64,000 bases of DNA from Artemisia argyi. Its lineage: Eukaryota; Streptophyta; Magnoliopsida; Asterales; Asteraceae. Made by a program: the position numbers and the translations under genes. The DNA is taken from contig CM060695.1 of NCBI GenBank assembly GCA_030686995.1, positions 95,227,371-95,291,370 on the forward strand, given 5' to 3'. The notes beneath the pieces are model-generated. The model saw only the letters and a list, made by a program, of their open reading frames with translations, did not search any database and had not been told where the DNA came from. Every line of letters begins with the position of its first letter. Within the stretch, counting starts at the first letter, position 1. Shown here piece by piece: positions 1-13,117 of this stretch.

Positions 1-152
1 TTTGATCCAAAAACAAATATGGTACTAATAAGGAACTTGATAAAGCAAATAGTTGGAAACATAGAAATGAACCAATTTAATCTAACATTTTTCTTTGATC
101 CAAAACAAATATGGTACTATAAGGAACTTGATAAAGCAAATAGTTGGAAACT
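1..152. repeat. Two-copy direct repeat, about 93-bp period
   Basis: A segment beginning TTTGATCCAAAAACAAATAT at base 1 recurs almost unchanged at about base 94. The shared part is about 58 bp and ends in TAGTTGGAAAC. The first copy may continue off the left edge. Nothing suggests coding function; the short open frame across it is incidental. Confidence 0.75.
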
Positions 153-318
153 TAAAAATGTCATACGTTTTAATCTTCTAGGTCTGTTCACAACGGAATT
201 AGATGTATACAATCGAACAATATAGCAATTATCCTCCAGAGGTTAAATCACGACCATATCGATGGGTGAATCACATTGAAGCATTGTCTAGCATTTCATC
301 TCATCTGTCGTATTGCAT

Positions 319-2449
319 CTATGGTTCCTTCCCTTGCATTTTCAGAACATTTGCCTGAAAATGAACAATAATAAAGTATGAGTTTTTCCTTGAGTTTTAT
401 CTGGCTATGGCATGATTCTTGTCTATTAACCGTTAGATATATGTATTTACCTCAGTGTGAACATGTTTTTACTGGACTTAAGCATACTTTATTCTGACTA
501 CCAATATAGCAACCATAATTATTATCGGCATGCGATGGGAGAGGGCAATATTAGCCTCTTTCTCTTGCTTTGTCACTGCCCTCATGGATGACAACCTAGA
601 CCCCTGATTAGGGGTGTGCAAAAATCAGTTTGGATCAACAAAACTGAAGAACCAGACCCGTGTTGCCTAAATATGGTTTGACTTGAGAGTCAAAATATTT
701 TTCAAAATTCAGTTTTTTAGGATTTCTCCATCATGAATTACGTTATCTCATATTTATTTATATTTTTCAGACCATGAAGCTCAAAACTTTAAATCATGTT
801 ATGATAATCTTTGAGAGTCAAAATCATTGGGAAAAATTGGTCTAGATGGGTCTGGTTCTCTGTTCCATGTTCCGATTAAGTTCTTGTTAGAGAAGACCCC
901 TAAATGTAAGTTTATACGATTTCCAGAACTCCTATTTCACTATTTGAGTGTGAAATTAGTCTTTGAACTACGAATTTGGTATCATGTGGAGAGATCTTCA
1001 AGCAAAATATAGGGAAGGAAGGACTAAAAATGCTTTCAAAGTCGGCCAAAATTGATTCTGGTTTCATTAGTGTACTTTTTGGAACCATTTTCGATGTACC
1101 TGATCTTTATACGATTTGAATGGCGGGTTAATAAGCGTTCATATGTTAATTTAGCTCTTCATAAACCGTTTTGAAAGTAACATACAGTGTTTAATATGTT
1201 ATTCAGCTTTGCTTCCCCTACTGGTGTGGTACTAAACTACTAATTGGATACCTTTTTATCACTTTGTTAATAATATAATGCATCTATCTGATTTGAGAAA
1301 GTAGCATGATTACTAATGATTAGACGTATTAACATTCCTGACAAAGATCAAATGAAGAGAAACTATGTACCTCATTAGCGACCGTACCCTGTGGCGATAT
1401 TGCTGCAGGTGATGTCTCTAAATCATCAGTCTCTTCTTCGGTCACCTCGACATCTTCTGCAACATATATTGAAAAGATAATTAAATATTGTCACAAAAGA
1501 ACTTGGATCTGATGTGTTTTGATGATTCTAACTTTTCTCATTTGCATAGTGTCAAAAGAAATGAACAAATGATATAAATGAGTAAGAAATTTAGTCACGT
1601 ACCTATCTTTGTTTCCACATCTGTTACATCTACGGTTGGTGAAACAACCTCTTGTTCTTCGGCATTGGGGCTGTTGTCATCTATGGGATTTGAGGAATCA
1701 TCAATGGAATTTGGAGACTCTTCATCATGTATTGCACCCTGGATATTTTCTCTCTTTAAATCATTGACCTTTGAATCGTCCTTGAAGGCTTTCATAATGG
1801 GATCGACAACATCTTCGCTCAGCGTTGGAGTCATAAATTCATTTTTGACGTTATCCTTAGGTAGATTGGACACCTTAAGCTCTTCCAGTCGTTTGGCAGT
1901 CACATTGTCAGTTTTGGCCTCCTTATCCGTTATGGATTCTTTCTTTTCCTGATCTTTCGTCACAACTTCTGTAACACACGCATCGTCTTTGCTCTGTGAG
2001 GGGATCACATTGTCAGACTTGGCATCATTTGTATCTGTAGAATGAGAATCCTTAACCTTTTCATTTTCTTTCACAACTTCTGCCACTTTCCCAACACTTT
2101 CGTCTAACTTGGGCCCCACATTGGCGTCGTTTGCATTTGTTGGATTTGAATCCTTAGTGCTCTCATCTTCTTTCACAACTTGTGCACCTGTTCCAACATT
2201 TTCACACGACGTAGGGGCCACATTGTCAATATTAGCAGGACCATTTGGCTCTATTTTTTTTGTCACGCTTTCTCTTTTCGTGTCTTCAACGACCAAACTC
2301 TTCGTTTCAACCTCGTGCTGTTCCACCAACGCGTCACCTTTCTCCGTGACGGTTTTGGTGGTACGGATCTCTTTCCCACCATCTGATTTTGTTGATTTGA
2401 TAACGGTGGTTGCAGTTTCCACGGCGTGTTTGGATTTCCCACAACCCAT
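319..2449 (-). CDS. Acidic repeat protein with MGCGKSK lipid-anchor N terminus (three exons)
   Basis: I read exons 2449-1603, 1456-1371 and 354-319, giving 322 residues. The exon 1 donor is AG|GTACGT, the exon 2 acceptor GTTGCAG, its donor GAG|GTACAT and the exon 3 acceptor TTTCAG. The frame stays open across both joins, 969 nt in all. I prefer the internal ATG at 2449 to one 10 codons upstream because it gives MGCGKSK, the Gly2/Cys3 context for N-myristoylation and palmitoylation; a plasma-membrane location is inferred from that. Residues 75-185 hold three to four imperfect units of about 36 residues, each with a DNV or NVxP start and a EVVK(E/D) core. The rest is rich in Glu, Asp, Lys, Ser and Thr, with no catalytic domain, so it is probably disordered. 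I do not recognise a named family. This is the only apparent non-transposon gene in the window. Exon 3 (11 codons) is the least certain part. Confidence 0.72.
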
Positions 2450-2535
2450 TTTTCCTTTGGTCGCAAACAAGTTTGGCAAGAAGAGGGAGACAAAGAGAGA
2501 GAGAGAGAAACAAAAGGAGAGAGAGATGGAAAATT
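2450..2535 (-). promoter_or_regulatory. Pyrimidine-rich 5' leader of the MGCGKSK gene
   Basis: Read on the minus strand, the bases just upstream of the chosen start are CT-rich, with two CTCTCTCT runs. Such leaders and Y-patches are common in plant 5' UTRs. I see no convincing TATA box within the next 100 bases, so the transcription start is not placed. Confidence 0.45.
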
Positions 2536-2639
2536 ATGAAGCTCTCTCTGCCTATTGTTACCTAAAGGTATCTTCGTGGCATATGATGTTAATTAGATGT
2601 GGAACTATAAGGGTGGGTATTTTAGTAATTTGACACTTA

Positions 2640-3430
2640 ATTAGTTATTTCTGTTGGCTTTCAAGGGTAGAAATTGCAGGCCTAAATAGTTCCAAATGTG
2701 TTGTTGCATGTAATGGTTAAACGAATATACCCAGACACATGTACTTGCATATATATTACTGAAGATAAACTGGTTTGGATAATATTTATTTATAGTAAAC
2801 TCAATAGGTAAAATAGAGTTTTCAGATAAAAAAGGAGATCGAGTGGTTTATGTTGTGCTTAAATGCTGAAAAGCTGAAAATGTCACACGAATTTCTACTT
2901 AATTGTGTGGTTATATCAACCATCTTCATTATTTAGAGTGAATTACATAAAAGGTCCATGTGCATTTCTCTAAAACTGTTAAATTGAACTCTCGTTAATA
3001 TTTTAATCACGAGATTGTATCATTTCATATTTAATCTCTTCTCCTTTACGGCTTTACCTTATTAGACACTAAATAAAACTTTTACATGCTTGAAAGAACA
3101 CCTGAACTAATTACATATTTACATGCATGTTTGAGAGACTAATTTCTGTACGTAATTACTATCTCTACGTACGAAACCATGCCCATTTATTGGATTTACT
3201 CTTTATTATGATAATAAATGACTGGCAACTAAAAATGAAAGTCTCTGTTTGATGATATGGGTACCTCCGCTAGTCGGCAACATAATTTGTAATGTAAGAC
3301 GGCCAAATTATTTAATGTCTAAGAGGGGTTGGAATATGACACGTTAAGTTAAAGGGTTATGACTTATACGTGAAAACATCCATATATGTATATTTTTTTT
3401 TTTTTCTTTTTCTTGTTGTAATTGTGTCTT
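2640..3430. other. AT-rich intergenic DNA, nothing recognised
   Basis: I see no open frame of note, no repeat shared with the rest of the window and no RNA gene. A short T run lies at about 3391-3405. Confidence 0.6.
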
Positions 3431-3479
3431 GCATTTACTTCTTTTGTTTAACAGGAAGATATCAAGATATATTAACAAA

Positions 3480-3965
3480 ACCTAGAAATGGGCTAGGAAA
3501 CCAAATTACAAAGATATAGCATTACAAGGATTATATTGTTGTACCATTAATTGTATCCAGTTAAGTGACAATGTCTTAGCAGTTAGCTCTAGTAATCAAA
3601 GTAAAAGATAGAAGCTTTTTTACCATAAAATATGAGGTCCTGTTCAGTTTCTTTATCGTGAAGACCATGTCGTTTTTTAATTTCCGAAGAACTCAAAACG
3701 TTGTTTGAACAACAACGTCCAAGTATGTCAAATGAGAGGAATAACTGGTGATTCTTTCTACTAATTAAATTGATTGCATCACTTATGCAGAATGAAGAAG
3801 TGACTTGTAAGTTCCACTACTTGAGAACCATCAACCAAATATCTTTCGCGAGACAAAACTTAACAAAAATGTGTTCTTCCGTTTTAGGCTCTTCATTGCA
3901 AAGTATGTTACCCTTATCATATTATATAAGTTGGAATAAAAGCCCCAACATAGTAAGGAATGAAA
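3480..3965 (-). pseudogene. Decayed LINE tail (RT zinc-binding, zf-RVT-like)
   Basis: The minus strand reads a degenerate C-terminal LINE segment. Around 3900-3780 it gives C-N-E-E-P-K-T-E-E-H-I-F-V-K followed by an A-K-D-I-W motif, the pattern of the zinc-binding zf-RVT region that follows plant L1 reverse transcriptases. An in-frame stop interrupts it shortly after. Further on, about 3660-3600, K-x-T-E-Q-D-L-I-F-Y-G matches the usual WKxRNxxIFNG end of that domain in a shifted frame. The following A/T-rich stretch to 3480 resembles a LINE 3' UTR. No reverse transcriptase core is present, so this is a heavily 5'-truncated fossil. Confidence 0.5.
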
Positions 3966-4174
3966 TTCATAGATGTCCACCTAATGGCACAACTACCCTT
4001 TCTCACATTTACTTGAATATAACAACTTGATACGAATTTCATGTGATGAATCGTCTACAATTCTACATAAATGCTCAGAAGAAGCGAGTTGAGTTGAGAA
4101 GCATGTTAAGAAACATGCCATCTGACAAAAAATATAATGATTATATTGGATTTGATCTCCTAGGAATATATTTG

Positions 4175-4318
4175 GTTTTGGGGTTATTCGGTTAATTCGG
4201 TTCGATTAATTCGGTTAAAAGTTTTTTTAGGGTCAAACTGTGAATCAAACCAAACCGAATTCAAATTCGGTTTTCGATTTGGTTTTCAGTTTAATCCGAA
4301 TTACACACTTTATTTAAA
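4175..4318. repeat. Left half of a GGTTCGGTT-rich nonautonomous element
   Basis: The stretch is dense in ATTCGGTT and ACCGAA words in both orientations. A similar stretch at 44625-44790 lies just beyond the copia insertion. The two look like the arms of one small DNA transposon, hAT-like in the style of its ends, split when copia and smaller elements landed in its A+T core. The class is inferred; no clean terminal repeat or duplication was found. Confidence 0.4.
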
Positions 4319-4347
4319 AAATATATATATATATATATATATATATA
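4319..4347. repeat. (TA)n microsatellite
   Basis: About 14 TA units in the core of the split GGTTCGGTT element. Neighbouring TA tracts lie at 4421-4434 and 4617-4645. Confidence 0.9.
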
Positions 4348-4434
4348 CAAATATAGTTAACCAAAAATATTATTTCAAACATAAAAAATATTTTTTAATA
4401 TTAGAATAAAATTTTATTGCTATATATATATATA

Positions 4435-4614
4435 GGGAATATATTAGCTACAATTTATTGTAGCTAATTGGCTACAATATTATGGTATAAATGTGAGTCC
4501 TGATTCTTTTTTGTGGATCCCTGATTCTTTCATGTGGGTCCCTGATTCATTGCATGTGTATTTTTTATGAAGAATTGTAGCTAATTGGCTACAAAAATTG
4601 TAGCCAAGTTATCC

Positions 4615-4616
<2 letters not shown>
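4435..4616. mobile_element. MITE-like element 1 (about 182 bp) in a TA tract
   Basis: The ends are imperfect inverted repeats of about 40 bp. The left begins GGGAATATATTAGCTACAAT and the right reads outward as GGGGATAACTTGGCTACAAT. Each also holds a TTGTAGCTAATTGGCTACA-type palindrome. No coding capacity. TA tracts flank it on both sides, so a TA target duplication (Tc1/mariner habit) is possible but cannot be distinguished from the tract. Confidence 0.6.
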
Positions 4617-5682
<1,066 letters not shown>

Positions 5683-5692
5683 GCTCCCACTC
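5683..5692 (-). other. Copia polypurine tract
   Basis: The minus strand reads GAGTGGGAGC directly against the LTR start, the position and composition of a plus-strand primer. Confidence 0.75.
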
Positions 5693-6480
5693 GTATATCT
5701 ATTAATAGTAAATTGACATTGGTTGGCGTCTTGCAACACTCCAATGCCCCCAGCACGACTCGAGCTAGGTTTCTTGGAAAACCTTTAATGATTCATCATT
5801 ATAATTATCCTTTTGTTTCTAATACTATATTTAATAAAGATGTGAGATTCTTTATTAATATTCTATTTCTCGTTTCTTTATGATTGAACAAAATTACCAA
5901 AACATCTGAACGTATTCCAGATAGACTTTGGGCGTGGCCACGCAAACATTTTGTCAACCCTACGAGGGGCCCAACAGTATTAAACTTCTGAACAAATCAG
6001 AAGGAACAAATTCCCTCTTGACTACAAGAATAACCCATGAACTTTGCAACACTTCTAAAAACAACCCTTATAACTTCCAATTACGGTAAGCGGTAGATTG
6101 CCCCACAAAAATGCACTACATCCATGACACTTATCTGGTATCTCAAGTCTGAGGATAACTTTAAAAATGATTCTCACATTAAATATTTAAATCATATTTT
6201 TGGGATAAGTCCAATACTCAATTCATTGAATATCATGTGAAATTGGTATGACTACGCATCAATATACTTTCAAGTATATCCTGAACCAATACTCAAAATT
6301 GTCTTAGTTTAATGATATTCCCATATCATTAATTGACAACGGATATTTAGAATAATAATTTATTCATGGATCTTAAACATGAAAATATAGGATATATTAT
6401 TAAGACAATGAATAAATAAACATAAACAATATTTTATTTCATTAAAATAATAATTGTACATTACATCCCTTATCCAAATA
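5693..6480 (-). other. Copia 3' untranslated region
   Basis: This is noncoding sequence between the end of RNase H and the PPT. I see nothing further in it. Confidence 0.7.
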
Positions 6481-8606
6481 CTAATCACAAATGAGCATGA
6501 AAATTTCAGCTATTTTAAGTCCTATTCCTTCAGAATGCTTGTAAAGCTTGGTGCCAGGTAAAGGCTTCGTAAATTGATCTGCTAAGTTTTCATCTGTGTG
6601 AACTTTGAGCATTTCGATTTCACCTATTTCGACTTGTTCTCGAACATAGTGGTGCTTAATCGGGAAATGTCTGGTGCCTTTCATGATTCCAGGTTCATTT
6701 GCAAATGTAATTGCAGCTGAATTGTCGCAATACATTTTTATAGGTCATTGAATCGAAGGCATAACTCCAAGCCCTGAAACAAACTTCCTAATCCAAATAG
6801 CTTCCATTGCGCCTTCTGAAGCAGCTATATACTCACTTTCTGTAGCAGACATCGCTAGTACACTCTGCTTTCTGCTCCTCCAATCCACATCTCCTCCATT
6901 AATGACAAAGACATATCCCGTCTGAGACTTCGTATCATCTTTATCACCTTTCCAAGAAGCATCGCAGTAACCTGTAACATCAAGTTCTGCAGACGGAGTA
7001 CCCCCATAAACTAAGAACATCTCTTTAGTAGCCCTAAGGTACTTAAGAATATTCTTAACAGCAGTCCAGTGTTTCTCACCTGGATTCTGCTGATATCGAC
7101 TGGTTAAGTTCTGAGCAAATGCTACATCAGGCCTTGTGCTTTTTACCGCATACATAATAGATCCCACAGCCGAAGCATAGGGGACTCTCTTCATGCGTTG
7201 CACCTCTTCAGGTGTTGAAGCATAAACTTTCTCGTTCAAGCCATGTTGCTCTTGCGTCGGCAAATATCCCTTCTTGGAATTTTGCATATTGAATCTCTTC
7301 AATATTTTATCAATGTAAGCACTTTGGCTTAATCCAATTAATCACTGAGATCTATCTCTATATATCTTGATTCCCAGAATAAATGCAGCTTCCCCTAAAT
7401 CTTTCATAGAAAAGCAACTTCCAAGATATGCCTTAACCTTTTGAAAACTTGGAATGTCGTTCCCATGATCAATATGTCATCAACATATAAAATAAGGATA
7501 ATTACATTACTCCCACTAGCTTTGTGATATACACATGGCTCATCGAGATTTTGAGTGAATCCATACTTTTTAATCTCACTGTCAAATCTCTTATTCCATT
7601 GTCGTGATGCTTGCTTCAATCCATAAATGGATCTTTTAAGCTTGTATACACGATTTGGGAATTCTGGATTCACAAACCCCTCAGGCTGCGCCATATAGAT
7701 GTCTTCATCTAGGCGACCATTTAAGAAGGCGGTTTTGACATTCATTTGCCAAATATCATAGTCATAGTAAGCGGCTATGGCTATAAGAATCCTAATAGCC
7801 CTAATGTCAGCTACAGGAGAAAAGGTCTCCTCATGGTCAACACCAAAAGTTTGAGTATAGCCTTTAGCTACCAAACGGGCCTTATAGGTGTGTACAATGC
7901 CATCTATATCAGTCTTTTTCTTGTAGAGCCATTTACTCCCAACTAACTTGGCACCCCGAGGTAGGTCTACTTCTTCCCATACTTCATTGTCTTCCATGGA
8001 TTGCATTTTCCCATTCATAGCAACCTGCCATTTTTCCTTTTCAGGACTATTCATGACAACTTTATAACTTGTAGGTTCATCAAGATCTCCTATCAAGTTA
8101 TCATCACACTCCATGTTAAGACATAGACGTGTTGGAGATTTCACAGGTCTAGATGACCTACGAATGGGAATCACTTCAACTTTAGGTGGAGGACCTAAAC
8201 TCTCAGGTTCCACAGGAAGTTGGCTAATGTTATCAGAAGGTTCTACATCTTCATGATCGTCTTCCAGATCATATACTCTCCCACTGAATTCTTGAGATAT
8301 GAGCTCCTTTTCCAAGAAGTCTCCATACCTTGCACAAGAACTTTGTTTTCAGTTGGGCAATAAAAGTAGTAACCCATAGTTTCCTTAGGGTATCCTACAA
8401 AGATGCACTTTACAGATCTTTGTTGGAGTTTGTCTGCTGAGTCACGTTTAATATACGCCTCACAACCCCAGACCTTAAGATAAGACAAGTTAGGAGCGTT
8501 TCCAGTCCATAACTCATATGGAGTCTTATCAACCTTCTTTGTTGGAACCATATTAAGAATGCGAACTGCGGATTCTAAGGCATAATCCCAAAACGAGTAA
8601 GGAAGA
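6481..8606 (-). pseudogene. Copia Pol, C-terminal half: integrase end, RT and RNase H (broken)
   Basis: The minus strand carries the integrase tail (TPYELWTGNAPNLSYLKVWG near 8530), the RT (VKTAFLNG near 7740, YVDDILIMG near 7470) and RNase H (ESEYIA and MYCDNSAA near 6830 and 6730). It is dead. There is a one-base loss near 8330 before the EKELISQEF segment, another near 7463 just after YVDDILIMG, a TGA at 7344-7342 and a TGA at 6747-6745. The segment continues in frame from 10038 once the solo LTR and one GAAGA copy are ignored. Normally this half copies the element RNA and removes the RNA strand inside virus-like particles. Confidence 0.92.
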
Positions 8607-10037
8607 TGATGCGTGGGAATCGCACCTTGCTTTACCTCTCGAGGGATCTCGAGAAGCTTACAACCCCCACCAGGCAGTGTACCTGATCGTTGTAGTATAG
8701 TATAGTGACAAGTACCGGGGGATTGATCGTTCAGCTTAGGAATAATGTCGCTAGGATTAGAAAACCTAATTAATAGTTCTAGAGGTGAGAGATGATTATT
8801 TTTGCATTTTTATATTTTTTTAGAAAGCAATTAAAATCTCGGGTTTTGAAGTAGTGGGCGGAATTAGTTGCTATTCAACTAACCCAAAGCTAAGATATAT
8901 TCAAAATAAAATACTGAAAACGAAATTAAACTAAATTATACTAAGGTTGTGAGCAGTAATTGGAGAAATTGTGTTTACTTAGACTTCACTACTCCCTAGA
9001 TATCTTTTACACGTTAATTACTTGTTATACTTGTATGGATGATGGATTGTATTCCTTAATACCATTCGTGGGGTGGCATACATAACTCCCCAACTCTATG
9101 AGCTCTTATCTCCTCCTACACCATGACCCAGCACAACTATAGGGATTGTAAACAGTGGCTCATGCATTAAATACAACCAATAAAGACCTAGTACGCCTCG
9201 GTTCATGTTTCTTAAGACGTTCAAGCATGTTACCATTTGGAGATCTGCCAGTTTTCTTAAGCCTAACATATAAATCATTCATCCAAGAACAAGAATGAAC
9301 AAGTAATCAACACATAATCAACATCTAGGTTTCATTAGATCTAAGCAAACACAAGAGAGATCTAGCCTAGCATAATTGAATTGAGACAAGAACAAGAGAT
9401 AAACAACCAACACATAGACATATTGATTGAATTAGAAGAACACTTATCTCAATTACAATGCAAGGTATCAAGGGTTTGGAACCCTTGAAAAACCTGTAAA
9501 AGAGGCACCAAATTCGTCTTTAGGGTTTCACCAAAACTTCTCTCCTTTTTAATGAAAAAACTAGAAAACTATATATAGGAAAAGTAGGCTGACGGCGTCA
9601 AGAGTTACATGTGACGCCGTCACCTCACCGCCATATACTTCCTCGGACGGCCTTGATCTACTTATGACGGCCTATGTGACGCCGTCACCGACCACGGTAT
9701 TTTATTCTTGCCACTTTGACGCCGTCATGAAGGCGTTTGACGCCGTCATGAAGGCGTTTGACGCCGTCACCACCTTCGGTATTTTAATCTTCATGTCTGA
9801 CGCCGTCAAGATATTACTCTTGACGCCGTCACCTTGTATCTTCAGCATGGAAATTTGGTACTTTGCCATTTTCCTCACTTTTATGCTCCAAAAACGTCCA
9901 AAATGGCTTCTTTTCCAGAATTCACTCTCCAAACACCTAAAATCACAAAAGGAACGATTTAGGGCAATATTTGATCAAATAAATTCGGATTCGGGCTTAA
10001 ATGACCCCCTAAAAACGGATCATTTTTCGCCTCATCA
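8607..10037 (-). mobile_element. Solo LTR of the GP family inside copia integrase (TSD GAAGA)
   Basis: It begins TGATGCGTGG and ends CGCCTCATCA (1,431 bp). It is flanked by GAAGA at 8602-8606 and 10038-10042. It is homologous along its length to the LTRs at 19285, 41966 and 48873, sharing the block near 8670 with GTAGTATAGTATAGTGAC. No internal sequence is present, so recombination between two LTRs probably removed it. Of the copies here it is closest in its first bases to the one at 48873. Confidence 0.92.
9569..9831 (-). promoter_or_regulatory. LTR promoter: TATA box and eight TGACG(C/G)CGTCA palindromes
   Basis: A TATA-type CTATATATAG lies at 9569-9578. Upstream of it in the element's sense, eight 11-mers TGACGSCGTCA start at 9590, 9612, 9677, 9717, 9738, 9759, 9798 and 9821. 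The three between 9717 and 9769 sit in a 21-bp tandem repeat. TGACG is the known core of as-1 and ocs elements bound by TGA-class bZIP factors, so this looks like a U3 enhancer. Related arrays are in the other GP LTRs. Confidence 0.7.
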
Positions 10038-11949
10038 GAAGAGTTGTTAGATTAAACATAGATCGTATCATGTCTTGCAATGTACGATTCCTTCTCTCAG
10101 ATACACCATTTTGTTGTGGAGTATATGGAGAAGTAAGGTGCTGGATAATTCCCTCCTTTGCTAAGTAATCTATGAACTCTTGACTCAGGTATTCACCACC
10201 TCTATCGGATCGAAGAGCTTTAATCTTCTTTCCAAGTTGCAACTCTACTTCTGCTTTAAACACTTTGAATGTTTCAAACACCTCATGTTTATGTTTAAGT
10301 AAATAAACATAACCATAACGGCTGTAATCATCCATAAATGTTAAGAAGTAGCTAGCACCTCTCCTTGACACATGTCTAAGTGGTCCACACACATCTGTGT
10401 GAATAAGACCAAGTAGATCATTATCCCTTTCAATCCTATTTTTGAAGGGTTTCTTTGTCATCTTCCCAGCAATGCAAGATTCGCACTTATCAAATGATTC
10501 ATCATTGATCTTTTCTAAAAGCCCATCATGTTGCAGCTTTTTCATGCGATCCTTGCCAATCTGAGCAAGTCGACAATGCCAAAGATAAGACGAATCCAGA
10601 CCTTTCTTGATTCTCTTATTATTGATGCTATACATTGAATTATTTTTAACAAAAGCATTATCATTATCATTCATATCAATTTCAAAGACACCATTCACAG
10701 AAATAGCATTAAAATAAAAAACACCATTTAAAGAAACTGAAATTCCATTGCTAGAAATAGTATGCTCAAAACCAAGGTTCAACAAACATGAAAATGAAAT
10801 TACACCTCTAACAATTGACGGTGCATAATGACAATTATTTAAAGATAGTCCTATAGCTTCAACTACTGCATGTGCTCCGTTACCCACGTGCAGGAATTGT
10901 TGTCCATAGGCCAGCTTTCTGTCAACTCTAAACCCCTGCAAGGTATTGCAAATATGAATGCCACATCCCGTATCATATACACATGAATTCAATTTAAGAG
11001 TAAGAGTGAATAATTCAATCATAAAGAACGCACCTGATGAACTGGGATTACCGGCTTCATTCCCCTGCTTCTTGAGTCGCAAGTCATGAATGTAGAGAGG
11101 ACAATTGAGCTTCCAATGGCCCTTTTCATGACAATGGTGACAAGCTTGATCCTTCTTGTTTGGCGGATTCACCTTGTTCTGCTTAGGCTGATGCTGCTTC
11201 ATCTTGGGTTGTGGTTGATAGGCCATGACCTGCTTGCCTTTATCACCTTTCCCTTTGCCTTTGTTCACATGCGATTTCTTCTGGATTCTCCCCCCATGAA
11301 TCGCCAACACTTGCGGGGTAGGGGCCTTGACCTTGGCTGGTAGACTCTTCTCATAATCAACAAGCAATGCGAGTAATTCTGAGACTATCTTCCCCGAGCA
11401 GTGCATGTTGAAATTCTGCACAAAACCAGCAAAGTCCTTGTTAAGGGCCCTGTTGATCAAGTGCACTTGCACATTTTTGGGGTAACCAAATCCAATTCTG
11501 TGAAGCTGATCAAAAGATTCCTTCATCTCAGTCACATAATCTTCAACTGGTTTACCATCACCATGCTTGCAGTTGTGTAGCTTGTCAAGTTCATCATACA
11601 ATTCAACTGCGGGAGATTTCTCATAAGACTGCTGAAGTACTTCAAGCATATCTTTTGGGAAAAAGTACTCAAACTTCTTTTGTAACTAAGCACTCATGCT
11701 AGTGAGCTTTAAACAAGAAACCTCATTAAACTTAGCATGTTTCTCCCTTCACTCCACCTTAACTGCTTCTGTTGCATCAGCAGTAGGCTCAACTGGACAT
11801 TCTTCGGTCAAGTAATTGAGCTTACCGGCCGCCCTCATGACAATTCTGACCGAACGGTGCCAATCATTGAAATTCTTTCCAGTCAATTTTTCTTTCTCAA
11901 GATGACTCTTGAAAGCAGAAATCACAGTTGGGTTATCGGGTTGAGCCAT
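10038..11949 (-). pseudogene. Copia Gag, protease and integrase part (broken)
   Basis: Translation probably began at the ATG at 11949 (MAQPDNPTVISAF), eight codons inside a longer frame. Gag runs to a CCHC knuckle, CHHCHEKGHWKLNC, near 11130. A weak protease-like segment follows (YDTGCGIHIC near 10970), where copia normally has D-(S/T)-G. Next come GAG-pre-integrase (LWHCRLAQIG near 10570) and the integrase core with HTDVCGPL, FMDDYSRYGY, DRGGEY and TPQQNGVSERRN. Two stops break Gag: TGA at 11751-11749 and TAG at 11688-11686, both in frame with the rest. The solo LTR then cuts the integrase at 10037. Gag normally packages the RNA; integrase inserts the cDNA. Confidence 0.9.
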
Positions 11950-13117
11950 ATCTACATATAAAAGTTCAAACATTGGTATTTTCGATAATAAATATCTTCA
12001 AGAAAATAAAATACCCATAGGCTATATTCATATAACCACCAAAATTTTCTTGAAAATCTAGGATCCAACTTTACATAGTTCCACCACATCAGTTAATCTG
12101 CTAGTGGTGAAAGTACAAAAGATGGTAATCTGTCGAACAATAATTGGCAAACAAGATTTCCAATTCCTAGATCATTATGGGATTTACATCAAATTGATTC
12201 ATCAATTTGCCTTGTAAGCATGTTTCATCCCATCTCATGCCTTAAGTTCTAGGTCTCACGCACAACTTAATTAAGTCGTCTACCTTAGAAACTGTAAAAT
12301 TACAATTATAGTCTCACGCACTAAAAGAATTTTACCTTGTTATAATAATTTAGCCTAGGTCTCACGTTTACTAAATTAAAATTCCAAGTGTTCCTTATAG
12401 ATAGATGACATGTAACTTAAATTTTAAGGGTATTCAATTTTTGATATGTCAATCAAAATATGTATAAAAATGCATACACTCATCTTCATAGCATAATTTT
12501 CAAAACCTTTTTATTACCAATTCGTGAAATTAATACATAAAGTTTTACTTGAGGTTAAAAAAACCCTAAGATGACTTTCTACAAGCATGATTTTAAAATA
12601 AATTCGTTTAAGACATATTCAAGATTGTGATAACCAAGGCAGACTCTAAGGCTCTTTTCAAAGCCTTCAAATCACGGTTATGAATTTTGTCTTAAAAGAG
12701 TTACTTTTAGAAGCACGTTTGTACAATACATCAATCAAGCAAAAGTTTATGGATTCAATCTCAAAATCATGTAATAAAGTATGAATCTTGCTAGTCTCGC
12801 CTTGGAGCGAATTACCGTGCGAAGTGAACCGTTGTTGGCACATAAGACTCCGCAAGATTCAATCTTTATCACTTAGGGTTTCACCATTATTAGTCCATAT
12901 TATTTTGTTTATGAAAATCACCCTTTTTATTGCTTACAACAAGTCAAACAATTAAGAAACAATTAAAACAAGTAATTCAAAGAAAAAACAACAACTAATA
13001 ATAATTAAAGTGAAACAAATAGCTACATGCATTCCTTATTAGAAAAGATCCTAATAAAATCAAGTCTAGGTATAATCATGCATGTAATCAACTAAGGCCT
13101 TCTCCTCTTAATGGAAG
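11950..13117 (-). other. Copia leader, part nearer gag
   Basis: This noncoding AT-rich stretch lies between the gag start and the GP insertion. It continues at 43377-43816 on the far side of that insertion, next to the PBS. I see no second gene in it. Confidence 0.65.

Noticed and set aside
600..1010. Possible small transposon in intron 2 of the MGCGKSK gene (TTAGGGGTGTGCAAAAATCA start)
   Set aside because: The start resembles a hAT-type terminus, but I found no matching inverted end or target duplication.
1578..2633. Plus-strand open frames opposite the MGCGKSK gene
   Set aside because: They are antisense shadows. The minus strand has splice sites, a good start and protein-like repeats; the plus frames are Ser/Val/Phe-rich translations of its complement.
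9664..10050. 128-codon plus-strand frame with FDAVMKAFDAV repeats
   Set aside because: It lies in the solo LTR and is a translation of the TGACGCCGTCA tandem repeats.
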